NCBI RefSeq assembly: GCF_018732085.1
Contig: NZ_CP076103.1
Coordinates: forward strand, 4,650,001 to 4,714,000
From: Lysobacter capsici
GTDB taxonomy: Bacteria > Pseudomonadota > Gammaproteobacteria > Xanthomonadales > Xanthomonadaceae
Reading direction: 5' to 3'
Length of the DNA: 64,000 bases
Below the pieces are notes generated by a model. It was not told the origin of the DNA. It saw only the letters and a list, made by a program, of their open reading frames with translations, and did no database searches. A program made the position numbers and the translations under genes. Positions within the stretch are counted from its first letter, which is position 1. Each line of letters starts with the position of its first letter. Of the stretch, positions 24,952 to 34,800 are shown piece by piece.

Positions 24952-26085
24952 TCAGATCTTGAAATAGATCCGGCGCGCGTCGAGCCAGCGCACCACCGCC
25001 CACCACAGCGCGACGAAGGCCAGCGCGAACGCCAGCGAGGGCAGATACGGGCCGAAGCGCGGCGTCATCCAGTCGGCAAAAGCGTGCCGGTAGATCGGTT
25101 CCAGCCAGCCCATACCCATCAACAGATACAGCAACAACGCCGAGCCGCCGTATGCGGCGATCGCGTTGACGCCGAACGCGCGGCCCCAGGCCGGCCAACC
25201 GCGGCGATCGATCAACGGGTGAAACAGCGCGAGTACCCAGCACGACACCCCGCCGGTCCACAGCACGTAAGCCGGGGTCCACAGGTTCTTGTTGATCGGC
25301 TGCACGGTCCCCAGCAGCAGGCCGGCGACCGCGCACACCGCGCCGCCGATCAGCAGCGCATGCACCTGCCCGCGCCGCAGCCAATCGCCCGCGCGCAGGC
25401 CGAGCAAGGTGGTGGCGAGCGCGCCGAGCGTGGACACCAATCCTTCGGGATCGTGACCGCGCCCGCTCGCATCGATCTGGTAGACATGCGCGCCGAACAG
25501 CGCGCTGTCGAAACGGCTGGCGATGTTCTCGAACGGCGCGTAGCTGCCGCCCGACGCGAGCAACGCGGCGTAGCCCAGCAGCAACGCCGCGAACACGATC
25601 CATTGCGCGCGTACCGACAGGTACAAGGCCATCAGCGCGGCCGCGGCGAAGCACAGGCCGATGCGTTGCAACACGCCGGGCAGGCGCAGGGCGTCGCGGT
25701 CGGTCACCCACATCGCGATCAGATGCAGCAGCAGGCCCAGGCCGACGATGCGCAGCGCGCGCCACAAGGCCGGTCGCAACAGGCTGGCCGCGGCGACGCC
25801 GCTTTCGCGGCGCGGCATCAGCGCCAGCGCGATCGACACGCCGACGATGAACAGGAACATCGGAAACACCTGGTCGGTCGGCGTGTAGCCGTTCCATTCC
25901 GAGTGCAGCAAGGGCGCATACACGTGGCCCCAATCGCCCGGATCGTTGACCAGCAGCATCGCCGCGACGGTCAGTCCGCGCAGCGCGTCGACCGAGGCGT
26001 AGCGCCCGGGCGCAGGCGATTGAAGCGGTGGCCGGACCGGCGGGTTCGGCGCCGCGGCGCCGGGCTCGGCAGGCCCCGGACTCAC
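24952..26085 (-). CDS. NagX/HGSNAT-type transmembrane acyltransferase
   Basis: A 377-residue protein with about ten membrane helices, of the family that includes bacterial NagX and human heparan-alpha-glucosaminide N-acetyltransferase. Diagnostic sequences are YASVDALRGLTVAAMLLVND at ~27-46, PLLHSEWNGYTPTDQVFPMF with LFIVGVSIA just after it, and LPGVLQRIGLCF. A likely role is acyl transfer onto a sugar at the inner membrane, as in GlcNAc use, though no nag genes are nearby. I chose the GTG at 26085: it overlaps the chpC stop by 4 bases (GTGA), and the coding frame before it is not used. This links it translationally to the twitching chemosensory operon. Confidence 0.85.
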   Translation of the reverse strand: MSPGPAEPGAAAPNPPVRPPLQSPAPGRYASVDALRGLTVAAMLLVNDPGDWGHVYAPLLHSEWNGYTPTDQVFPMFLFIVGVSIALALMPRRESGVAAASLLRPALWRALRIVGLGLLLHLIAMWVTDRDALRLPGVLQRIGLCFAAAALMALYLSVRAQWIVFAALLLGYAALLASGGSYAPFENIASRFDSALFGAHVYQIDASGRGHDPEGLVSTLGALATTLLGLRAGDWLRRGQVHALLIGGAVCAVAGLLLGTVQPINKNLWTPAYVLWTGGVSCWVLALFHPLIDRRGWPAWGRAFGVNAIAAYGGSALLLYLLMGMGWLEPIYRHAFADWMTPRFGPYLPSLAFALAFVALWWAVVRWLDARRIYFKI

Positions 26086-26588
26086 GCGGCTTGCGCGAGC
26101 GCTTCGCCGATCATGGCCTCGATGGCTTCCAGGTCGGGCAGCAGCGCGGCATCGTCGTTGAGCAGCACGCGCGCCTGCACGCCGTGCGGCAGCAGCTCGT
26201 CCTCGCGTCCGTCGACCAGCAGGCTGTCGGCCGAGACCGTGACCAGGCGCGGGAAGCCCTGGGTCAGCAGGGCGAAATACGGCAGTCGCGAGGCCGCGCT
26301 GAGCGCCTTGAGCACCACCACCTTGCTGCCGAGGCCGCCCTGTTCGCGGGCCAGGCCGGACAGTTCGCCGAACGCGATCAGCGGCAGGGTCCAACCGCGC
26401 CAACGGGTATGGCCGAGCAGCCAGCGCGGCGCGCCGTCGATCGGCGCCGGCGGCGCGTACGACAGCACCTCGGCGATGGTCGCGTTGGGCAGCAGCAGGC
26501 GGGTACCGCCGGCCTGGATCAGCACGCCGCGAATGTCGGCGCGCGAGGCGGTGTCGGGGGTATCGCTGGCGGGAGTTTGATTCGACAT
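26082..26588 (-). CDS. chpC: CheW-like adaptor ChpC
   Basis: A 168-residue CheW-domain protein, the length reported for Pseudomonas ChpC. Features are RGVLIQAGGTRLLLPNATIA at the start of the fold, APRWLLGHTRWRGWTLPLIA in the middle (the CheW turn), and RLVTVSADSLLV late. In the Pil-Chp system a second CheW homologue couples extra receptors to the ChpA kinase. The start at 26588 has GAGGA upstream. It lies 208 bp downstream of chpB, a gap with no gene, and overlaps the acyltransferase gene by four bases. Confidence 0.85.
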   Translation of the reverse strand: MSNQTPASDTPDTASRADIRGVLIQAGGTRLLLPNATIAEVLSYAPPAPIDGAPRWLLGHTRWRGWTLPLIAFGELSGLAREQGGLGSKVVVLKALSAASRLPYFALLTQGFPRLVTVSADSLLVDGREDELLPHGVQARVLLNDDAALLPDLEAIEAMIGEALAQAA

Positions 26589-26796
26589 CGCGGCATCCTC
26601 GCCGCGGATCGCGCGGCTTTCAAGCGAAGGCTTCGACGCGCGAAGCCGGTACGTGTTGCATCGCGGTCCGCGCTGGCGCCGCGATCGGGTCTGACTCAAG
26701 CCGCTGCGGATCGCTCCGCGTCGGATCACTGGATCGAACCGGGCCGCCGCATCGGCGCTCGATCTGATTCGAGCGCGCCGCTGGCCCGCTTTTGAA

Positions 26797-28893
26797 TCAG
26801 ATCGGACTTTGCTTCGACCAACGCGAGGCCAGCTTGGCGGCCAGTTCGGCCGGTTGCCCGCTGCCGGCGCCACGCGCGATCGCGGCGCTGGCCGCGGCGG
26901 CGTCGTAGCAACCGTCGGGCGATTGACCGACCACCAGCGCGCCGTGCGCGGACAGCTTCATCGCCGCATCGACCTGGGCGATGTCGGCGCCGCTGAACAA
27001 CAGCACCGCGCTGTCGCCCGCCGGCAAGGCCTCGAACACGTCGCCGCCTTCGACGAACTGGATTCCGTTGTCGCCCGCTTCGATGCCCACGCCGGCCGGC
27101 AGGATGTAGATCACCCCGTCGATGGTGCGCGCGCCGACTTCGGCCAGCTTGACCAGCACCGGCGTCGCGCGCTGCATCTGCGCGACGAGCTTGTCGTAGC
27201 GGCCGCCGTCGAGGCGCTGCTGGACCAGCACCGGACGATCGAAATTATCCGGCAGTGCGCCGAGCAACTGACGTACCGCGTCGGGGCCGCCGATACCGGC
27301 GAGCACCAGCACCGCGCCGTTGCGGGTCGAGACCGGCAGGCGATCGTCGACCAGTTCCAGCCCGGAAATGCGGCGTTCGATTTCGTCGAGATCGTGGCGG
27401 TTGAAATCGGGTTTGCCCGCGCCCGCGGCGGCGTCCGACGCCGAGCCGGCATGCGCGCCGCTCTGGCCGGTCGCGGCGCTGACCAGGCTGGCCTCGTCGG
27501 TGAACGACCAGTCCGGCACCGAAGGCGCCGGCGGCGCGGGCGGCCGGGCGGCCAGCGGCGCGTTGTCGTCGTTGAGATCGAAGTCGAGGCTGGATTCGAA
27601 CGTGAGCACGCCGTCGTCGCCAGCGTGGCTACGGCCGTCGTCGAAATCGATCGGCGCGATCACGGTGGGATCGCGCTGGGTCGCGTCGAAATCGATGCGC
27701 GCGCCTTCGCTGGCGAAGGCCGCGTCCAGGTCGATCAATTCATGCACCTGGTTCGGCGCCGGCGGACGCCAGGCTTCCATGTCGCCCAGTCCGGTTTCGT
27801 CGAGCGCCGGCAGGTCCGCCTGCACCGCGTCGGATGGGACCCATTCGTCCAGGCCCGGGGTATACGGCCGCGCTTCGCCCGGCACGGCGGCGACGCTGTC
27901 GACCGCTTCCAGGGTCAGGCCTTCGAAATCGAAATCCGGCTCGGTTTCGGTGTCGGTCTCACCGACGACCGCCGGAGCCGACAGATCTTCGATGTCGTCG
28001 TCATCGGCCGCGTAGGCTTCGATTTCGACGATATCCGCATCGGCGGTGGAATCGTCGTTGGAATAGGCGGCCGACGTATCCAGCGGCGTCGCGCCCAAGG
28101 CCTGGCGGGCGAAGAATTCGCGCGCTTCGTCCGGCAGCGGCGGCGGTTCGGACAGAATGCGGTCGCCCGACGAACCCAGCGGCGCGACCCGCGCCAGTTC
28201 GCCGGCCTGTTCGGCCGCGGCGAATGCGGACGGGTCGGACGCGGGCTCGATCGAGCCGGCGTCGAAGGCGTTCGACGGTGCGGCGGGTTCGGCTTGGAAT
28301 ACATCCTCGGCGACGAAGGCTTCGCTGGCTTCGAGCGCTTCGATTTCCTCGATGCCGTCGTCCGCGGCGGCTTCGGCCGCTACGAATTCTTCGGCAACTT
28401 CCTGCGCCGGCGTCGGCGCGGCTTCGGCGAAACCGAAGATCGATCCGGGCGCCTGCGACGACGGCGGTTCGTGTTCCACCACGGCCGGGCGCACGAAGCC
28501 GTCGGCGATCAGCATCGGATCGGGTTCCGGCTCGGGTTCGCGACCCGGCGGCAGCACATCGTCGTGGCGATTGAGCTTGGCGCTGAGATGACGCGCCCAG
28601 CGCGCCGCGTCCCAGCCTTCGCGCGAGGCGGCCAGTTCGGCCTCCTCGAAGATCACTTCGATCGACGGATCCAGCAGCAGGTTCTCGAACCGGTCCAGCG
28701 CGTCCTCGGAGGTCGGATCGAGCACGACCACGACCACGTCGGGATCGGCCGCGTCCAGCGCCTGCGGATCGAGCACGGTCGGGTCGCCTTCCAGCACCAG
28801 ATTCGCGCCGGCTTCGGCCAGCGCACCGCGGAGACGTTCGCAGGCCACACCGGCCCGCGCCAACAATACGACGCGACGCTCTGCTTCAGACAT
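26797..28893 (-). CDS. chpB: ChpB-like protein, degenerate CheB methylesterase
   Basis: A 698-residue homologue of the Chp-system methylesterase ChpB, about twice the usual length. Residues 1-~115 match the ChpB N-terminal domain (RVVLLARAGVACERLRGALA, LEGDP, IFEEAELAASREGWDAARWA). Residues ~120-500 are a disordered, acidic, Ala/Glu/Asp-rich linker. Residues ~505-698 are the CheB-like domain (LELVDDRLPVSTRNGAVLVL). By my alignment with Salmonella CheB, the catalytic Ser (in GASTGG) is Gly533 (AGIGGPDAV) and the catalytic His (in QHMP) is Gln559 (LVQQRL); an Asp is kept in SGADIAQ. It is therefore probably not an active methylesterase. The ATG overlaps chpA by 8 bases. Confidence 0.85.
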   Translation of the reverse strand: MSEAERRVVLLARAGVACERLRGALAEAGANLVLEGDPTVLDPQALDAADPDVVVVVLDPTSEDALDRFENLLLDPSIEVIFEEAELAASREGWDAARWARHLSAKLNRHDDVLPPGREPEPEPDPMLIADGFVRPAVVEHEPPSSQAPGSIFGFAEAAPTPAQEVAEEFVAAEAAADDGIEEIEALEASEAFVAEDVFQAEPAAPSNAFDAGSIEPASDPSAFAAAEQAGELARVAPLGSSGDRILSEPPPLPDEAREFFARQALGATPLDTSAAYSNDDSTADADIVEIEAYAADDDDIEDLSAPAVVGETDTETEPDFDFEGLTLEAVDSVAAVPGEARPYTPGLDEWVPSDAVQADLPALDETGLGDMEAWRPPAPNQVHELIDLDAAFASEGARIDFDATQRDPTVIAPIDFDDGRSHAGDDGVLTFESSLDFDLNDDNAPLAARPPAPPAPSVPDWSFTDEASLVSAATGQSGAHAGSASDAAAGAGKPDFNRHDLDEIERRISGLELVDDRLPVSTRNGAVLVLAGIGGPDAVRQLLGALPDNFDRPVLVQQRLDGGRYDKLVAQMQRATPVLVKLAEVGARTIDGVIYILPAGVGIEAGDNGIQFVEGGDVFEALPAGDSAVLLFSGADIAQVDAAMKLSAHGALVVGQSPDGCYDAAAASAAIARGAGSGQPAELAAKLASRWSKQSPI

Positions 28894-31800
28894 GACTACG
28901 GGTAATTCCCAGCAATTCGAACACGTTGCGCATCAACTCGGGCTCCTGGTACGGCTTGCCGAGATAACGCTCGACGCCGATCTCGAACGCGCGCTGGCGA
29001 TGCTTTTCGCCGGTACGCGAGGTGATCATCACGATCGGCACGTCGCGCAGATGCGGATCGGCCTTCATCTGGGTGGCCAGTTCGTAGCCGTCCATGCGCG
29101 GCATTTCGATGTCCAGCAGCATCAGGTCGGGCACGCGCTCGCCCAGACGCTCCAGCGCATCGATGCCGTCCTTCGCGGTCACGACTTCGAAGTTGTGGCG
29201 CTCCAGCACGCGGCCGGTCACCTTGCGCATGGTCACCGAGTCGTCGACCACCATCACCAGCGGCACCCGGCGGGTTTCCGCCGGCGCCTGCGGCGGCGGC
29301 GCGTTCTGGGTGAAGTCCTGCAGCAGCGCGGCGCGACGACGCACCAGCGGCGCGATGTCGAGGATCACCACCACGCGGCCGTCGCCCATGATGGTGGCGC
29401 CGAAGATGCCGGGCACCGACGCGACCTGCGGGCCGACCGGCTTGACCACGATTTCGCGGTTGCCGATGACCTGGTCGATGGTGACCGCCGCGCGCAGATC
29501 GCCGGAGCGGATCAGCAGCAACGGCATCTGCAACTGACCTTCGGCCTTGGCCGGCGCGTGGCCGACCAGCATGCCCAGGTCGTGGACGTGATAGTCCTCG
29601 CCGCCGTAGCGGTAGCTGACATCGCCGGCGTCGAGCACCTCGCGCGACAGGCGACCGACGCCGCGCACCGAGGCGATCGGCACGGCGAAGGTGGTTTCGC
29701 CGATGCGCACGAACACCGCCTGGGTGACCGCGAGCGTCTGCGGCAGGCGCAGGGTGAAGTGGACGCCCTTGCCCGGGTTGGAATGGATGTCGAGCGTGCC
29801 GCCGAGCTGGCGCACTTCGCTGGCGACCACGTCCATGCCGACGCCGCGGCCGGCGAGGCGGCTGACTTCGTCGGCGGTTGAGAAGCCCGGCTCCAGGATC
29901 AGCGTGTCGAGATCGGCTTCCGACAGCACCGCATCGGTGCGGACCAGGCCGCGCTCTTCGCCACGGCGACGGATCGCCGCGCGGTCGAGACCGGCGCCGT
30001 CGTCGGCCACTTCCAGCACGACTTCCGAACCTTCGCGACGCACCGCGATGCGCACCGTGCCTTCGTCGGGCTTGCCGGCGGCGCGGCGCTGTTCGGGTTT
30101 TTCCAGGCCGTGCGCGACCGCGTTGCGGAGCATGTGCTCCAACGGCGCGGTCATGCGCTCGAGCACGTTGCGATCGAGTTCGCCCTGGGTGCCTTCGAGC
30201 TTGAGCGCAACCTGTTTGCCCAGTTCGCTGGAGGCCTGGCGCACCACGCGGCGCAGGCGCGGCAGCAGCGTATCGAACGGCACCATGCGCGTGCGCATGA
30301 GGCCTTCCTGCAGCTCCGAGCTCACGCGCGATTGTTGCAGCAGCAGGGTTTCGTACTGGCGGGTCAGGTCGTCGAGGGTGTTCTGCAGGCTGTTCTGGTC
30401 GGCCGCCGATTCGCCCAGCGCGCGCGACAGCTGCTGCAGGGTCGAGAAGCGGTCGAGTTCCAGCGGATCGAACGACTGGTCGCCCGATTCGCCCTCGCGC
30501 TGGTAGCGCGCGATGATCTGCGCTTCGGTTTCGATTTCCAGGCGGCGCAGCTGATCGCGCATGCGCAGGTTGGTCTGCGCCATTTCCGCGATCGCGCCGC
30601 GGAACGCGCCGAGCTGCTGTTCCAGGCGGGCGCGGTAGATCGCCACTTCGCCGGCGTAGTTGACGAGACGGTCGAGCAGGTCGGCGCGGATGCGCACCTG
30701 TTCCTGCGGCGCGCGCACGCCGATGTCGTCTTCGTCGGCGAAAGGTGCATCAAGGATCGGCGCCGACAAGGGCTTGAGTTCGCCGCTGTCGGTCGCGTCG
30801 CTGCGCGGCGCAAGCGTGGCCGCGGCGTCGGCGTGTTCGTCCTCGATCAGGCCGGGCACGGTCTGGCCGCGCGAACGCGCTTCGAACACCGCGATCAGCG
30901 CATCGGGCATGGCGATCGCGCGACGCGTGCCGACCCGGGTGACCATGCCGTGCAGTCGGTCGAAACCGCGTTCGAGCAGGACGATGCCGTCGCGGCCGAG
31001 TTCGGTGCGCTGGTCGACCACCGCTTCGAGCAGCGATTCCATGACGTGGCCGAGTTCGCCGACCGCCATGATGCCGGCCATGCGCGCGCCGCCCTTGAGC
31101 GTGTGCAGATCGCGCTGCAGGCCGACCAGCGGTTCGCGCTCGTTCGGCGCTTCGCGCAATTGCGCGAGCAGGCCGTCGGAGTGATCGAGCAGGTCGCCGC
31201 CCTCTTCGACGAAGATGTCGACCAGTTCCGGATCGAGTTCGCTCAGGTCGAGCGCTTCGTCCGGATCGGGGTCGGCACTGTAGGCCTTGGCGAACGCCGC
31301 GGCGAGCGCGGCGGAAATGCCGGCCACGGCGCTGGTCGGCGCGCCGCTGTGGGCGGCGGCCGCGGGTTGCGGTTCGGCTTCGGCGTTGGCGGCGTCGGCG
31401 TGGGTGTCTTCGTTGCTGGCGCCGATACCGCTGTGGTCGTCGAAGCGCAGCTGCGCCAGATCGTCGCTCGAAGCTTCGTCGCTGGCCGCGGCGCCCACCG
31501 TTTCGCCTTGTTCGGGCGTCAGGCGCTCGGCGGCGTATTCGGCTTCCAGGCGTTCGTATTCCAGGCGCTCGGCTTCGGCCTGTTCGGCTGCGACGCGCTC
31601 AGCTTCGAGACGCTCGGCTTCGGCTTGCTCGGCGGCGACGCGCTCGGCTTCGAGACGTTCGGCTTCGGCTTGCTCTGCAGCGACGCGCTCGGCTTCGAGA
31701 CGTTCGGCTTCGGCTTGTTCGGCAGCGATGCGCTCGGCTTCAAGACGTTCGGCTTCGGCTTGCTCTGCAGCGACGCGCTCGGCTTCAAGACGTTCGGCTT

Positions 31801-34800
31801 CGGCTTGCTCGGCGGCGATGCGTTCGGCTTCGAGACGCTCGGCCTCGGCTTGCTCAGCCGCGATGCGTTCGGCTTCGAGACGCTCGGCTTCGGCTTGTTC
31901 GGCCGCGACGCGTTCGGCTTCGACGCGCTCGGCTTCCAGGCGCTCGAATTCGGCTCGCTCGGCGGCGGTGCGCGCCGCATGCTCGGCGGCGAGACGCTCG
32001 GCTTCGGCGCGTTGCGCCTGTTCGGCGTATTCGGCTTCGAGACGTTCGTATTCCAGCCGCTCTTCCTCGGCGACGCGCTCGGCTTCCAGACGCGCGGCTT
32101 CGGCGCGTTCGGTTTCGATGCGCTCGGCTTCGAGACGTTCGGCCTCCAGACGCGCCGCCTCGGCCTGCTCGGCGGCAAGACGTTCGGCTTCTACACGCTC
32201 GGCTTCGGCCTGTTCGGCTGCAAGACGCTCGGCTTCCAGGCGCGCCGCTTCGGCCTGCTCGGCGGCGAGGCGTTCGGCTTCCAGACGCGCGGCTTCCGCC
32301 TGCTCGGCCGCAAGCCGCTCGGCTTCGAGACGCTCGGCTTCGGCCTGTTCCGCGGCGAGGCGTTCGGCTTCAAGACGCGCGGCTTCGGCCTGCTCGGCGG
32401 CGAGGCGCTCTGCTTCGGCCTGCTCCGCAGCGATACGTTCGGCTTCCAGGCGCGCGGCTTCGGCTTGCTCGGCGGCGAGACGTTCCGCCTCGGCCTGCTC
32501 GGCCGCGACACGTTCGGCTTCGATGCGCTCTGCTTCGATGCGGACCGCTTCGGCGCGTTCGGCTTCGGCTTCAAGGCGTTCGGCTTCGGCTCGCGCGGCT
32601 TGCACCTGCTCGGCCGCCAGACGCTCGGCTTCCGCCTGCGCCGCGGCTTCGCGCTCGGCGGCGAGGCGGGCCTGTTCGATCGAGGCGTCGCTCAGGCCCA
32701 TCGGGCCGACGGTGCTCGGGTCGAATTCGGCCGGCAATACGTCGAGGCTGATTTCGAATTCGTCGTCGTAGTTCGGCGACTGGCGACCGGCGGCATCGGC
32801 CGTTTCGGTCTTGCCGGTGCTTTCCGGCGACGAGTCGTAGCCGTCGAACGCGCTCAGGTCGGCGACGGTGAGTTCCGACAGCGACTGCCCTTCCGGCAAG
32901 CCGTCGAGGTCGTGATCGAACTCGTCGACGATCATCGGCGAACGCGCGTCGGGCAGGCTGTCGCGCAGCATCGCGATGCGTTCGGGCAGGCCGACGAACA
33001 TCGGCACGTGCGGGGTCGGCGACTTGAGCGCTTCGACCGTGCGGCGGATCGCGTCGGCGACCGCGCTGAGCGCGGACATGCCTTCGGCGCTGGCCGGCGC
33101 GCCGCTGGCGAGCAGGCGCTTGACGTAGGCTTCGGTCGGCGCGGTGACGTCGGTGATGACCGGCACTTCGGTCATCGCGAAGGCACCGTTCAAGGTGTGG
33201 ATCGAGCGCTGCACCGCGTCAGTGACCGGCTGCGGCGCGGTGTTCGACGCGGCCAGCCAGGCTTCGATCGTGACCAGATGCCCGGCGACTTCGCCGTCGA
33301 GGATTTCCAGCAGCACCGGATCGACCGAGGCCGGCACGTACGGGCCGTCGCTGACGATCGCCGGCGCGGTGTCGACGATTTCGGGCTCGCCCGCGATGGC
33401 CGCGGCCGGCGCCCGGTAATAGGCTTCCTCGCCGTTGGCGAGGCGGTCGGCATGCGCTTCGATGCCGGCCACGTCCACGCTCAGCGGCGCTTCGTTGCGC
33501 AGCGCGGCGTAGAAACCCGGCAGCGCGCGATGCGCGTGCTCGACCAGGTCGATGACTTCCGGGCTGGCCGGACGGCCGTGCTCGCGCACGCGGTTGAGCA
33601 GGTTCTCGACCTTCCAGCTGAATTCGCCCAGGGTGCGCGCGCCGACCAGGCGGCCGCTGCCCTTGAGGGTGTGGAACACGCGCCGCACCGGCTGCACGCG
33701 CGCCAGATCGTCGGGCGCGTCGCGCCACGCCGGCAGCAGGTGTTCGAGGTTGCCGATCTCTTCCTGGAATTCTTCCAGGAAGATTTCCCGCACTTCGTCG
33801 TCGATGTCGTCGACGGTTTCGAAACCGCCCTGGGCCGGCGACGAAGCGCCGAGGAACGACGGCGGCGAGGACGGCAGCGCTTCGAGCATCGCCGTGTTGA
33901 CCAGGCCGCCGGACACGCGTTCGGCGATGTCGGCCGGTTCCGCGGGCGCGGCGTGGCTGGCGTCGGGTTCGAACGCGGAGGTGTACTGCGCGGCGCCGTG
34001 TTCGGCATCGACTTGGCCGCTTTCGACGGACCCGGTGGATGCGCTGGCGTCGTGCGCCTGCGCTTCCGACACGCTCCAGTCGGGCGCGACCGGAATCTGG
34101 GTGTGCGATTCGCTCGCGACGGTTTCGCTCGCGCTCGGCGGCGGCGCGGTTTCGGCGACGGCGGGCGGCGCGACTTCGGCAGCGACGACGGGCGGCGCGG
34201 CGACTTCGGCCTGCGGCTCGACCCGGACCACGTCCGGCAGCGGCCAGTAGCGCAGCACTTCCAGGCTCTGGCGCGCGATGTCGAGGATGTCGTCGCGGTT
34301 CGGGCGCTGCTCGCGCAGCGCTTCGAGGTAGTACTCCAGGCTGGCCAGGGCATCGGCCAGGGTGTCGAGCTGCTGACCGCTGGGCACGCGGCGGCGGCCG
34401 ATCAGTTCGACTTCGGTGTAGCGCTTGACGCCGGTGAGGTAATCGGCGGCCAGCGGCAGCTCGATCATGCGCAGAGCGCCGGCGACTTCGTCGAGCACGC
34501 GCGGCACTTCGGCCAGTTCGTCGTGATCCCACTTGGTCTCGACGAAGGCGACGAAGGACTGGCGCGCATCGCCGAAGTTGGCGATGGCTTCGCGCGCGAC
34601 CACGTCGAGCACCTTGCGCGCTTCGCCGGCGAGCAGGTCTTCTTCGGCCTTGTCGTCGGGCAGGCCCAGGCGCGAGACCTGGTCGTCGAGCGAGGCGTCC
34701 ACGTACAGCAACGCGCCCGCGACATCGAGCAGGGTGCCTTCGTCGGCGGCGCGGCGGCCGTCGACGATGTCGCTCATCGCATCGCGCTGCTGCAGCACGA

